Positions 14,489 through 22,713 of a stretch of DNA of 49,793 bases are shown here, piece by piece (within the stretch, counting starts at the first letter, position 1; every line of letters begins with the position of its first letter). This DNA comes from an uncultured Emergencia sp. (GTDB taxonomy: Bacteria; Bacillota; Clostridia; Peptostreptococcales; Anaerovoracaceae), in assembly GCA_937997955.1 (NCBI GenBank), contig CALLDR010000158.1, forward strand, positions 1 through 49,793, in the 5' to 3' direction. A program made the position numbers and the translations under genes. The notes beneath the pieces were generated by a model, which saw nothing but the letters and a program-made list of their open reading frames with translations, was not told the origin of the DNA and searched no databases.

Positions 14489-14531
14489 TCCATCACATCC
14501 TTTCTATTCCCATCATATCACTTCGTTTTAA

Positions 14532-14568
14532 ATTTGTAAAGCAAATTTCATATATTTGCTTTACAAAT
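14532..14568 (-). promoter_or_regulatory. Autoregulatory operator of the toxin-antitoxin pair
   Basis: ATTTGTAAAGCAAAT (14532-14546) and ATTTGCTTTACAAAT (14554-14568) are perfect 15-base inverted arms with a 7-base centre. They lie 44 bases upstream of the antitoxin gene, between it and the end of the PucR gene. The arrangement fits a ribbon-helix-helix antitoxin operator. The same sequence could form a hairpin at the end of the PucR transcript. Confidence 0.8.
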
Positions 14569-14592
14569 AATTTCAATTTCCGCTGAGATGAC

Positions 14593-15759
14593 TCACAGTC
14601 CCGCCTGCTCCCGCAGCAGGTAGATTCTCACGGCGGAGGACAGCTCCGCGTAGAACTCGGCTTCCGTCTTATCCACAAGACCGGTCAGTTCTCTGACCTT
14701 TGACAGCCTGTAACGTATGGTGTTGGGATGGCAGGCGCAGTCCTGGGCCGTAGCAGCCAGATCCCCTTTGTTGCGCACAAACGTCAGACAGGTATGCAGA
14801 AACTCCTCCTTGTCCAGCAAAGGCGACAGAAGTTCGTCCGCGAACTGCCCCATGGAATAGCTTCCGGCCAGCGGCACCAGATAGCGAAGTACGCCGATCT
14901 GCCTATAGCTGTCATACGCTCTGCCGTCGATGATGCTGGCCGCGTACGTATGCCAGCCTTCCCGCAGGCACCGGTCTAATTCTTCGTAGGGACGGTAAAC
15001 ATTACTGCGGCACAGCCATACGCTCCCCTCATCGATTGCCAGGCTCTCCATAGCCTCCCGCAGGATCACCTCAAACTTTTCCGGCTCCGCGAAGTCGCTG
15101 GTCAGGATCAAAAACAACCCCTTCCGATAGCGGCAGAGCATGCACTTGTTTTTCAGGCTCTTATTGAGGTAAAAACTGCGCAGGATGCGCCGCACGTCCA
15201 GCTTCTCACCGTCCTGCGGCGGCCTGACGTAGACAGCCATGGCATACTCTTTAAAAAACAGAGAGATGCTTTTGCTGATCTGATTCACCTCTTCCTTCGG
15301 CAGCTGGCGCTCGATCATCTTCAGAATGTTCTGCTCCGCCAGGATCAAAGTATCCTCCTGCTGCACCGCGTCCATGATCTCGTAGATGATGTTTTCAAAA
15401 TAGACGTTCTGCCCGAAGGCAAAGATGGGGTATCCCTTCTCGTTGGCAAACCTGACCACTTCCTGCGGCAGCTGTCCATATATGATATCCTTATAGGCAA
15501 AGGCGGACGTACCCATCTCGTACAGCATCTTCACGGCCTCCAAAATCCTTCCCTCGTCGTTATGGGCAAAGAGCAGGCTGGAAATGACGAAGCTTTCCTT
15601 ATCAAAAGGGCTGTCGTTGTGATACTCGATATCCGGCGCGAATTCATAATCCGCGATGCCGGCAGAGCAGACAACGCGGTCCAGACCTTTTTTGCCCGCC
15701 ACCAGTTTCATCCCCTGCAGACTCTGCAGCTGCAGCACATCTTTTACTTTCAGCGCCAT
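14593..15759 (-). CDS. PucR-family transcriptional regulator
   Basis: The product is 388 residues long. The N-terminal domain (about 1-130, MALKVKDVLQLQSLQGMKLVAGKKGLDRVV) is the PucR sensory domain, first studied in purine catabolism. A central region and a C-terminal helix-turn-helix (about 330-385, ATAQDCACHPNTIRYRLSKVRELTGL) follow. Effectors in this family vary, and the neighbouring aminotransferase and ornithine-cyclodeaminase-family genes are the obvious target. TAAGGAGGATGAC precedes the ATG, and a terminator separates it from the upstream enzymes. Confidence 0.92.
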   Translation of the reverse strand: MALKVKDVLQLQSLQGMKLVAGKKGLDRVVCSAGIADYEFAPDIEYHNDSPFDKESFVISSLLFAHNDEGRILEAVKMLYEMGTSAFAYKDIIYGQLPQEVVRFANEKGYPIFAFGQNVYFENIIYEIMDAVQQEDTLILAEQNILKMIERQLPKEEVNQISKSISLFFKEYAMAVYVRPPQDGEKLDVRRILRSFYLNKSLKNKCMLCRYRKGLFLILTSDFAEPEKFEVILREAMESLAIDEGSVWLCRSNVYRPYEELDRCLREGWHTYAASIIDGRAYDSYRQIGVLRYLVPLAGSYSMGQFADELLSPLLDKEEFLHTCLTFVRNKGDLAATAQDCACHPNTIRYRLSKVRELTGLVDKTEAEFYAELSSAVRIYLLREQAGL

Positions 15760-15844
15760 GTCATCCTCCTTATCGATTCGCTTAAAGGTTCTTTTAAAGC
15801 TCCCACAGCGTCATATCTCCCTCGTCGATATTCTCTACATTATG

Positions 15845-15881
15845 AAAAAAGCCAGGTGCGGCCCAAAATCCATACCTGGCT
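15845..15881 (-). terminator. Terminator of the OCD-aminotransferase operon
   Basis: On the minus strand AGCCAGGT pairs with ACCTGGCT, followed by TTTTTT (plus 15845-15850). It lies 20 bases past the aminotransferase stop. Confidence 0.88.
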
Positions 15882-15899
15882 ATATTATACTACAAAAAC

Positions 15900-17021
15900 C
15901 TACAGTTCTCTCAGGAATTCTGTAAATTTTTCAAGTCCTTCCCGCAGGGTCCTGGAATCGTACGCGTATCCGATCCTGACGGCGCCTTCCATCTCAAAAC
16001 ACTCGCCTGGGGTAAACAGGACGCCCTTTTCTTTGATCAGTCTGACGCACAGATCGTAGGACGGCATGTCCTTGTCGTAGTACACCAATGCCGTCGTACC
16101 GGCCACAGGCTTCAGATATCTGACCTCCGGCGTTTCCTCTACCCACTGATCCAGAATAGCCCGGTTCTTGTTGAGGATAGCCCGGTTTCTGGCAAAGATC
16201 TTCTCCTTGTTGGCCAGGGCCAGAGCCGCCAGCTTGTCATCGATAACGCCGCAGCTGATCGTATCGTAATCTCTGCGCTCATGACACAGATGCAGCACCT
16301 CTTCGCTCTTGGTGGCGATCCATCCCATGCGCAGCCCCGCCATGGAGAACACCTTAGACATGCTTCCTACGGAAATTCCTTTGTCATAAAGATCCACGAT
16401 GGACTCCATGTAGCTTTCATCTTCAGCGATGCCCCTGTAAACCTCATCGCAGAGCACGTAAGCGTCTACACTTTTGGCGATTTCAACGATCTCCCGCATC
16501 TGCTCCACCGGAATCCAGGAACCGGTAGGGTTGTTGGGATTGTTGACGGTGATCATCTTCGTATTCTCATCTACCAGGCTTCTCAGCACATCTAGGTTCG
16601 GCAGATAATCGTCCTCCAGCTTCAGCTGCAGGATCCGGACGTCGGCGCCGATGGATTCAGGAATAGAATAATGCTGCTGATAGGTCGGCATGACGGACAC
16701 CATGTTGTCCTCCGGCCCGATCAAAGCCGTAATGACCTGATTGTTGGCCCCGATGGCTCCGTGGGTCGGAATGACCTGTTCCGGCTTGAGATCCTGATAC
16801 AGACTGGCTACGCCGCCCAGGAACTCCGGTGATCCGAAGATATGGCTGTAAGAGAGCCGCGTATCGGCCAGCTTCGTCATATAGCTGTTCACATCCTCGC
16901 CGCACAGCTCCAGCAGTTCCTTGATGGTAATGGAATCCACGCAGGTCTCGCCCAGATTGTAAACCGCATCGTCCTCATACTCATTCATCCACCGTTCTAC
17001 TTTAAATGTTTTGATTTTCAT
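15900..17021 (-). CDS. Pyridoxal-phosphate aminotransferase, fold type I
   Basis: This 373-residue class I/II aminotransferase has the PLP lysine K223 in SMSKVFSMAGLRMGW, NNPNNPTG at 161-167 and D192 in CDEVY. The terminal arginine region (GAVRIGYAYDSR) would bind the substrate carboxylate. HIFGSPEFLGGVASLY is unlike classic aspartate aminotransferase. The substrate is unknown; an amino acid shared with the adjacent OCD-family enzyme is plausible. ATG at 17021 follows GAGGTGGAAGAC; an in-frame GTG 9 bases upstream lies inside that ribosome site. It is 14 bases downstream of the OCD gene. Confidence 0.92.
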   Translation of the reverse strand: MKIKTFKVERWMNEYEDDAVYNLGETCVDSITIKELLELCGEDVNSYMTKLADTRLSYSHIFGSPEFLGGVASLYQDLKPEQVIPTHGAIGANNQVITALIGPEDNMVSVMPTYQQHYSIPESIGADVRILQLKLEDDYLPNLDVLRSLVDENTKMITVNNPNNPTGSWIPVEQMREIVEIAKSVDAYVLCDEVYRGIAEDESYMESIVDLYDKGISVGSMSKVFSMAGLRMGWIATKSEEVLHLCHERRDYDTISCGVIDDKLAALALANKEKIFARNRAILNKNRAILDQWVEETPEVRYLKPVAGTTALVYYDKDMPSYDLCVRLIKEKGVLFTPGECFEMEGAVRIGYAYDSRTLREGLEKFTEFLREL

Positions 17022-17035
17022 GTCTTCCACCTCTT

Positions 17036-18052
17036 TTATAGATTTACCTTTTCACCCAGCCCCAGCTCATCCGCCTTTGTCAGCGCCAGCTTTGCCGTCA
17101 AAAGATCCAACAGCGCTGTGCCCGTGGCGTCAAAGACCGTGATCTGTTCATCGTACTCCCGTCCAGCAATCTGTCCCGTCAAAATTTCACCGATCTCCCC
17201 GGCGATATCCTCTTTTTTCAGGATGCCTTTCTGGATCGGTATCTCGATTTCGCCTACATCGATGCACTGCGGTGTGTCGTCGGTGAAAACTCTGGCATCG
17301 GAAAAGATTTTCGGGTCAATCTCCTCCTTACCGCTCATGTCGCTGCCGATACAGCTGAAATGAGTCCCCGGCTTGACCCATTCCTTCCTGATGATCGGAT
17401 CGCGGGACGGCGTTACCGTGATGATGATGTCGCTGTCTGCCGTATCACCTGCCAGATCCGTTACTGCCTCAAAGGTTGTCCGTCCCGGGTCTATGCCGAA
17501 ATGTTCTTTCATCACCTGCGGCATGGAAGCGGTAAAGCGCTCCGCGTTTTCCTGACTCAGGCCGTCATAGACTCTTACCTTTTCCAGCTGCTCAAAGAGC
17601 GTCAGCATGGCCGCGATCTGAAACGTCGCCACATGGCCTGCCCCCACGACCAGCAGGTTTCTGGCGTCCGGCCTCGCCAGCAACTTCGCGCCAATAGCTC
17701 CTGCCGCACCTGTCCGTATGCCTGTAATGTGGCTTCCGTCCAGAATCCCCATAGGAACTCCGGTCTTCGCGTCCATGACCAGAATCGTTCCGATCAGGGC
17801 CGGCAGATCTTTTTCTGTATTATTTCCAAACCAAGATACTACCTTCAGGCCGAAGATATCACTGCCCTTCAGCCAACCGGACTTGATATCCATATCGGCG
17901 GCACCTGGCTCGAACTCATGGAACACCAGAGGAAATACCTCGGTATTTCCTTGCGCCTTCAGCCGGTAGACCTCCTCAACCGTTTCAATGACTTCTGGCA
18001 TCCGCAGTACCTGTTCCGTCACTTCCCGGCTTAAAACTTTCAACTGAAACAT
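17036..18052 (-). CDS. Ornithine cyclodeaminase/mu-crystallin family enzyme
   Basis: The 338-residue NAD(P)-dependent enzyme has a Rossmann core with VVGAGHVATFQIAAM (about residues 130-150). TGIRTGAAGAIGAK precedes the nucleotide domain and DIIITVTPSRDP follows. Members include ornithine cyclodeaminase, alanine dehydrogenase and ketimine reductase, which I cannot tell apart by eye. The co-transcribed aminotransferase suggests a two-step conversion of one amino acid. GAGAGAGGATGTATTAGA precedes the ATG. Its -10 (TGGTATACT, plus 18088-18096) carries no recognisable -35. Confidence 0.9.
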   Translation of the reverse strand: MFQLKVLSREVTEQVLRMPEVIETVEEVYRLKAQGNTEVFPLVFHEFEPGAADMDIKSGWLKGSDIFGLKVVSWFGNNTEKDLPALIGTILVMDAKTGVPMGILDGSHITGIRTGAAGAIGAKLLARPDARNLLVVGAGHVATFQIAAMLTLFEQLEKVRVYDGLSQENAERFTASMPQVMKEHFGIDPGRTTFEAVTDLAGDTADSDIIITVTPSRDPIIRKEWVKPGTHFSCIGSDMSGKEEIDPKIFSDARVFTDDTPQCIDVGEIEIPIQKGILKKEDIAGEIGEILTGQIAGREYDEQITVFDATGTALLDLLTAKLALTKADELGLGEKVNL

Positions 18053-18173
18053 TCTAATACATCCTCTCTCTTTCTGACTATCACCAGTATACCAGCCCCG
18101 TCTCTCCATTTGTTTGTAAAAAATCAAAAAATCCCTCCGGTTTTTATGCTTTTTTAAAATTCTGGCAAAATTA

Positions 18174-18219
18174 TTGACATATGTTCAAAACAATCGTATA
18201 CTATTATTAACATATGTCA
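18174..18219 (+). promoter_or_regulatory. Promoter with twin ACATATGT operator
   Basis: TTGACA (18174-18179), 17 bases and TATACT (18197-18202) form a near-perfect promoter. TGACATATGTT (18175-18185) covers the -35, and its complement AACATATGTCA (18209-18219) covers the start region, 34 bases apart from centre to centre (about three helical turns). The encoded protein has its own helix-turn-helix, so autorepression is likely. Confidence 0.75.
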
Positions 18220-18236
18220 GAAAAGGAGATTTCACT

Positions 18237-18983
18237 ATGGCCAGACCACGCAAAAACCGCATCGTAGGCGCGATACCCGGCAGCGAGGGCTTTGTTCCCC
18301 TGGGATGCAGCCAGGGACAGTGCTGCGCAAAAGTCATCATGACAGTGGAGGAATATGAGACCCTCCGCCTCATCGACTATCTGAATCTGACCCAGGAGGC
18401 CTGCGCCGCCCGCATGGAGGTGTCCCGATCCACGGTCACCGGAATCTACGAGAGAGCCCGGTTCAAGATCGCCGATGCCCTGGTCAACGAAAAACTGCTG
18501 CTCATCGAAGGCGGCAGCTTTGATTTCTCCCGTGAACATAAAAAGACAGCATGTATAGAAAAGGAGAACACGATTATGAAAATTGCAGTCACTTACGACA
18601 ACGGACAGATCTTCCAGCACTTCGGACACTGTCAGAACTTTAAGATCTACCAGGTGGAGGACGGAAAGATCCTGTCTTCCCAGGTCATCGACGCCGCGGG
18701 CAGCGGCCACGGCGCGCTGGCCGGCTTTCTTCAGGACGCCGGAGTGGAAATGCTCATCTGCGGCGGTATCGGCGGAGGCGCGCAGATGGCTCTGGCGCAG
18801 ATCGGCATCCGCCTCTTTGCCGGCATCTCCGGCGATGCGGACGCTGCCGTAGACGCGCTGCTGGCAGGAACCCTTCAGTACAGCGAAGGAGCCACCTGCG
18901 GGCATCACGGCCATGGAGAAGGCCATTCCTGCCACAGCCATGGCGGAAGCCACAGCTGCGGCAGCGGCAAATGCCGCGAATAG
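18237..18983 (+). CDS. DUF134 DNA-binding domain fused to a NifX/NifB-type cluster-binding domain
   Basis: The 248-residue product has two domains. Residues 1-100 form the UPF0251/DUF134 helix-turn-helix (MARPRKNRIVG...TQEACAARMEVSRSTVTGIYERARFKIADALV). Residues 114-220 are a dinitrogenase iron-molybdenum-cofactor-type domain (MKIAVTYDNGQIFQHFGHCQNFKIYQV). The last 25 residues are rich in His and Cys (CGHHGHGEGHSCHSHGGSHSC), suiting metal binding. An AAGGAG stands at 18561, ahead of the in-frame ATG at 18576. The second domain alone (135 residues) could therefore also be made. The family's role in metal or Fe-S biology is inferred. Confidence 0.88.
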   Translation: MARPRKNRIVGAIPGSEGFVPLGCSQGQCCAKVIMTVEEYETLRLIDYLNLTQEACAARMEVSRSTVTGIYERARFKIADALVNEKLLLIEGGSFDFSREHKKTACIEKENTIMKIAVTYDNGQIFQHFGHCQNFKIYQVEDGKILSSQVIDAAGSGHGALAGFLQDAGVEMLICGGIGGGAQMALAQIGIRLFAGISGDADAAVDALLAGTLQYSEGATCGHHGHGEGHSCHSHGGSHSCGSGKCRE

Positions 18984-19012
18984 GCTTCTCTCAGGCCTTT
19001 TCAGAGGCCCTT

Positions 19013-19870
19013 TCAACTGATTCCAGAACCGGAAGCCATGGTCACTTGGTCTGAAAACCGGTTATACCGATACACGCTGTCAGTCAGGACTTCCTCCGGT
19101 TTGAGGATCTCCTGATTGGCGTCCCGGACCGTCTGGGCCAGGATGTCCAGGTCACAGCTGCCCGCCGCCACCAGAAAGACCTCGTGCACAGATGACGGCA
19201 AAATATACAGATCGTCATCTGCCATGGAGGCGGCGCGCCGCAGCGCGCCGTCGTAGAGAATGCTGGCGGCGCCCAGGGCATAGTACCGATTGCTCATACA
19301 GTAAAAAACATCGTCCATCCGCTGGATGCGCAGAGGGAGCAGCAAAGGTGTATTCTTTGCTGCTTTTTCATACAGCTGGCTCTCTGTCATTCCCAGGCTC
19401 TCCATGATCTCCCCGGTGATGATAGCGCTGTTGAAGCCGCCCCGCGGGTCCTCCCGCATCAGCCTGTAGATCAGCGTCATATCCATAAACGGCCTGTTGG
19501 GCGCTGTCTTGATCAATGCCTGGTTCCGCAAAGTCCCCACCAGATGATAGACGATCTGCAGCGGATTTTCCGCCAGATCTATCTGAGGCGGCGCGGTTTC
19601 CAGATAGTCCAGTCCGCTGAGATAGACCTCCGCCGCCTTGCACAGCGCGGCCTCCATGCTCCCGCATCCCAGGTAATATTCGTACAGATCCGAAACGTAC
19701 AGCGTCGGCACCGCGCAGTTCCCGTCCGGCGGCATGATGCTCAGCGATTCCAGAAATCCATTGATCTTGGGCACATGGTCTGTCCGCAGTCTGTAGTTCT
19801 GGAACCGTTCAGGCAGATAGTGCAGCATCTCTTCGGCCAGGCTTGTCTTAAATTCTTCATAGTTCTTCAT
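19013..19870 (-). CDS. DUF5688 family protein
   Basis: This 285-residue soluble protein has no signal peptide or membrane segment. Blocks typical of the family are EEFKTSLAEEM, DGNCAVPTLYVSDLYEYYLGCGSMEAAL, MDMTLIYRLMREDPRGGFNSAIITGEIME and YYALGAASILYDGALRRAA. The function of DUF5688 is unknown, and it is abundant in gut Clostridia. ATG at 19870 follows AAAGGAGATAAT. It is the last gene on the strand after the pilus-like operon, 74 bases downstream of its final member, but common transcription is not proven. Confidence 0.85.
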   Translation of the reverse strand: MKNYEEFKTSLAEEMLHYLPERFQNYRLRTDHVPKINGFLESLSIMPPDGNCAVPTLYVSDLYEYYLGCGSMEAALCKAAEVYLSGLDYLETAPPQIDLAENPLQIVYHLVGTLRNQALIKTAPNRPFMDMTLIYRLMREDPRGGFNSAIITGEIMESLGMTESQLYEKAAKNTPLLLPLRIQRMDDVFYCMSNRYYALGAASILYDGALRRAASMADDDLYILPSSVHEVFLVAAGSCDLDILAQTVRDANQEILKPEEVLTDSVYRYNRFSDQVTMASGSGIS

Positions 19871-19944
19871 ATTATCTCCTTTCATGTTCTGTTTTCCAAT
19901 TTATCCGTCTCATCTGTTTCATTTGTTTTGTCTGTTTTATCTAT

Positions 19945-20382
19945 TCAGTCTGTCTCTTCTGCTTTTTCGTTTTCTTCCGGTTTCTCTGCTTCCCCGGCGT
20001 TTTCTTCTCTTTGCGGGACAGGATACCAGCCGGAAGCTGTGATCTTGCCCAGTCTGGCTTTGACCACCACCGCCAGGCTGCCTGTCCTCTTTTGATCAAA
20101 GGTGACTTCCGCAGAAATTGGATCTGGAAGCGCGTCTTCCGTAAACTCCATGCGAAGGCTCTCTTCCGCCGCCTGCCTGGCCCGCTCTTCGTCCCAGACC
20201 AGGCTGCTCTCCTGCTCTCCGTCCGCGGAAACCCACGCGCTGAGCGCCGCGGCCGCGGCCGCTTCCTCAGCAGCGTACTGCAGTCTCTGCTTTTGATGCA
20301 GCGTCTCTCCCAGCTTCAGCTGCCAGCCCATGACGGTCAGAATGAAAATCACCATGGCCGTCGTGATGATCAGGTTTTTCAC
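19945..20382 (-). CDS. Membrane-anchored Tad-locus protein, TadE-like
   Basis: This protein of 145 residues has a hydrophobic N-terminal helix (MKNLIITTAMVIFILTVMGW) and an alpha-helical, alanine-rich, acidic extracytoplasmic body ending in a Glu/Lys-rich tail. GTG is the start, and the GTGA overlap with the previous stop shows translational coupling. The MKNLI start is shared with the three genes upstream. Helical N terminus plus a modest globular domain resembles TadE/TadF pseudopilins, without a visible prepilin cleavage motif. Confidence 0.78.
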   Translation of the reverse strand: MKNLIITTAMVIFILTVMGWQLKLGETLHQKQRLQYAAEEAAAAAALSAWVSADGEQESSLVWDEERARQAAEESLRMEFTEDALPDPISAEVTFDQKRTGSLAVVVKARLGKITASGWYPVPQREENAGEAEKPEENEKAEETD

Positions 20383-20792
20383 GGTCCCTCACCTGCCTCT
20401 CCGCCGTCATATGCGCTGGTCACATACTGCCGTATCCGGTAGTCAAACCGGCTGTCCTCTTCTCCGATCCTCCAAAACCCCGGAAGGGCCAGCGCTTCCC
20501 CTACAGGCGCTTTGATGGTGTACGTCATCCGCTGTCCCAGTCTCACCGGCTGTGACGGTCCGCTGACCTGTACATCTGACGGGCGGCAGTCCAGCAGGCG
20601 GGCCAGCTCCTCTTTGATCCACCTTTCGTTTTCCCTGGAAATACAGCCCTCCGCCCTTGCCACGTCCCTGAAGCTATTCACCGCCTGGTCGGCCGCCATG
20701 ATCCGGCTGTACAGCGCCTGCCCGTGGGCAAACTCCGCGAGCATGGCCAGCAGGACCATGACGCAGGCGATACTGGTGATAAGGTTCTTCAT
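20379..20792 (-). CDS. Membrane-anchored Tad-locus protein, unknown
   Basis: A 137-residue protein with the N-terminal anchor MKNLITSIACVMVLLAMLAEF and a predominantly polar body. It contains WIKEELARLLDCRPSDVQVSGP and MTYTIKAPVGEALALPGFW, which looks like a small beta-rich pilin-type domain. It starts one base after the preceding stop, at TGATATG, with CAGGAG upstream. No family recognised. Confidence 0.75.
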   Translation of the reverse strand: MKNLITSIACVMVLLAMLAEFAHGQALYSRIMAADQAVNSFRDVARAEGCISRENERWIKEELARLLDCRPSDVQVSGPSQPVRLGQRMTYTIKAPVGEALALPGFWRIGEEDSRFDYRIRQYVTSAYDGGEAGEGP

Positions 20793-20793
20793 A

Positions 20794-20934
20794 TCACAGC
20801 TCCTGATAGGACTCTACAGCCCTTTCAAACCAGTCTCCGGCGGCGCTTTTCAGGCTGTCCTCGTCGCCGGCGATCCAGCCAAACAGCAGGCATCCCAGCA
20901 GTATGGTTCCGATGATTACGATCAGGTCCTTCAT
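20794..20934 (-). CDS. 46-residue single-helix Tad-locus peptide
   Basis: MKDLIVIIGTILLGCLLFGW forms one membrane helix, followed by an acidic amphipathic tail. It is close to its 52-residue upstream neighbour (both share the LI-IIGTILLG core), which suggests gene duplication. The ATG starts two bases after the upstream stop codon. It is too short for a normal pilin and lacks the Gly-xxxx-Glu cleavage site of Flp prepilins. Confidence 0.78.
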   Translation of the reverse strand: MKDLIVIIGTILLGCLLFGWIAGDEDSLKSAAGDWFERAVESYQEL

Positions 20935-20936
20935 AG

Positions 20937-21095
20937 CTATTCTCCAATCGTCATGGAATCGATGCTTTCGATGCCGCTTTCCACCAGATTCTGCGCCGCC
21001 CCCTGCAGAGACGTGTCGCTGTCTCCCAGGACCATGGTGTTTACGATGATCACGCCCAGCAGAATCGTTCCAATGATGATAATCAGGTTTTTCAT
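20937..21095 (-). CDS. 52-residue single-helix Tad-locus peptide, Flp-like
   Basis: MKNLIIIIGTILLGVIIVNT makes one membrane helix, then a 30-residue Asp/Ser/Gln-rich tail (LGDSDTSLQGAAQ). AAGGAGGTAGAAAC gives it the strongest ribosome site of the four small genes, as expected of the major subunit of a Flp/type IVb pilus. It lacks the Flp cleavage and glutamate motif, so the identification rests on size, helix position and neighbours. Confidence 0.78.
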   Translation of the reverse strand: MKNLIIIIGTILLGVIIVNTMVLGDSDTSLQGAAQNLVESGIESIDSMTIGE

Positions 21096-21125
21096 GTTTC
21101 TACCTCCTTATTCTCGTATCGTGTT

Positions 21126-21716
21126 TCAAAAAGCCTGTCCCAACAGCCGCATGGCGTCCATGAGCACCACCACGACAGTAAAATTGAGCAGCACGGCAAA
21201 GACGGTAGCTGTAGCCGCCATGGTCGTAATCAGGCTCCGCCGCTCCGCCCTCCTCATGCCTCTGGTCATCCGCTCCGCCGCAAAGGTCTCCTCAAAGGCG
21301 ATCATATGGCTGATCAGCTCGCCGGGATCGATGCGGTCGATGCGGGACAGGATAAAAGAGAAATACCGCGCCGCCTTGACGGGTACCTGCTCATAGAGCA
21401 GATCAAAGGCGTTTTCGCCCCGCCCGTTCCGATAAGCGGATAAAATGTCCGCGTAGACGTTGCTGAGCGGCCGGCTGCACGTCATCAGCTGTTCCAGAAT
21501 AAAATCGCAGGACATGGGCTGGCCCCGGTGCACGATGGCCAGATTCTTCAGCACGATGCAGCTGTTCCAGATCTCCCTTTCCAGCCTGTCCCTCTGCAGC
21601 CGCCTCCACAGCCCGTGGAACGGCTTTTTACTTTTTCCCTCTGTCTCCCGCTTCAGACGCCTGCCATAGCCCGCAAGCCGTCTGGCCCGAAAGCCAAGGG
21701 TCGTCCTCATTTTCAT
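21126..21716 (-). CDS. TadC-like inner-membrane platform protein, short form
   Basis: 196 residues: a basic cytoplasmic N terminus (RARRLAGYGRRLKRET), then a helical region with WNSCIVLKNLAIVHRG and YFSFILSRIDRIDPGELI, and one clear C-terminal membrane helix (LITTMAATATVFAVLLNFTVVVVLMDAMRLL). It resembles the C-terminal T2SF half of TadC but is shorter than full TadC (about 280-310). Position right after TadB supports it. GGAGG precedes the ATG. Confidence 0.7.
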   Translation of the reverse strand: MKMRTTLGFRARRLAGYGRRLKRETEGKSKKPFHGLWRRLQRDRLEREIWNSCIVLKNLAIVHRGQPMSCDFILEQLMTCSRPLSNVYADILSAYRNGRGENAFDLLYEQVPVKAARYFSFILSRIDRIDPGELISHMIAFEETFAAERMTRGMRRAERRSLITTMAATATVFAVLLNFTVVVVLMDAMRLLGQAF

Positions 21717-21758
21717 AACGCTGCCTCCTCTTCATAACGCCGCTGCCTCCTGTCCTTC

Positions 21759-22709
21759 TCAGATATCCATCTTTTCCCGTGAAAAGAACATGTTGATCAA
21801 AACGCCAGCGGCGTACAGCATGACCATGATCAGAAACCACTTCAGGCCCAGAGCGGTTCCCAGCTGGTACCGCAGGAACTTGCCCAGGGTGAAATCAAAA
21901 TACCGGCAGGCTGCCGCCACTGACAGGGCAAAGCTGACCGGAGCCAGATATTTCAGCATCATCCTGGCCTCGTTGTTCTCCCTCTTTCCGTGTTCCACCA
22001 CCTGACGGCTTTTGACGATGCCGCCCAGCAGATCCTCCATGGCCGCGTCTACCCGTATGCCGTACACGCAGGCGAAGAGGATATTGGCGGCCAGAGCGTT
22101 GCCCCAGGCCGTGTCCAAAGAATACCGGAACACGGACAGAACCTGCTCCACCTCGCGCCTGGTCACCGCCCGCTGCAGGCCCTTCGCCAGCTGTAATACC
22201 AGCCGCCTGGCCTCCGGCGCGTCTTCCATGGTTGCCGCCGTCACTTCGATGGCCTCCTTCATGTTGTAATCGTAGATCTTGTAGTTATTCAGGATCTCCT
22301 GCACCAGAATATCCCCTTCCCGGGACCGGCTCACTCTTCTGGCGTGCAGCCTGGCCAGGAGAATGCAGCAAGGCATGGCTCCGGCAAATGCGCCGCAGAG
22401 CAGCGCCATGGCCGGTTCCTCCAGAAACGCCACCACAAAGGCGGTTCCCAGCCCGCAGACCAGGCTGCCTGCCTGCAGCTGCTCCGGCGACGTAAAGAAC
22501 CTGCCCGCTTCAGCTCCCTCGATGAGCAGCTGTATCTGCCGTCCCAGAGGCGTCCGTATCTTCAGATCCTCGCTGTCCGTAAGCTGTTTCAGACTGCGCC
22601 GTATCAGAAGCCGGTTTCTGACCGCTCCCCGCAGGGCCGTCAAAAGGCCGTACTGCCACAGGATCACCCCGCTGAAATACAGGGCATAGATAAAGACCGC
22701 CGCGTCCAT
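21759..22709 (-). CDS. TadB-like type II secretion F-domain protein
   Basis: The 316-residue membrane protein has an N-terminal anchor (MDAAVFIYALYFSGVILWQYG). A pair of helices lies around 90-125 (AFVVAFLEEPAMALLCGAFAG). The F-type cytoplasmic bundle carries NNYKIYDYNMKEAIEV, and two C-terminal helices (LAPVSFALSVAAACRYF, FLIMVMLYAAGVLINMFF) follow. It forms the inner-membrane platform of the pilus machine and acts with CpaF. Start 22709 follows GGGGAGGTGAGGC, 5 bases after the CpaF stop. Confidence 0.83.
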   Translation of the reverse strand: MDAAVFIYALYFSGVILWQYGLLTALRGAVRNRLLIRRSLKQLTDSEDLKIRTPLGRQIQLLIEGAEAGRFFTSPEQLQAGSLVCGLGTAFVVAFLEEPAMALLCGAFAGAMPCCILLARLHARRVSRSREGDILVQEILNNYKIYDYNMKEAIEVTAATMEDAPEARRLVLQLAKGLQRAVTRREVEQVLSVFRYSLDTAWGNALAANILFACVYGIRVDAAMEDLLGGIVKSRQVVEHGKRENNEARMMLKYLAPVSFALSVAAACRYFDFTLGKFLRYQLGTALGLKWFLIMVMLYAAGVLINMFFSREKMDI

Positions 22710-22713
22710 GGCC

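Noticed and set aside
21126..21716. Broken tadC pseudogene
   Set aside because: The frame is intact, the ribosome site is strong and the C-terminal helix and tight operon position are preserved, so I call it a short form rather than a pseudogene.
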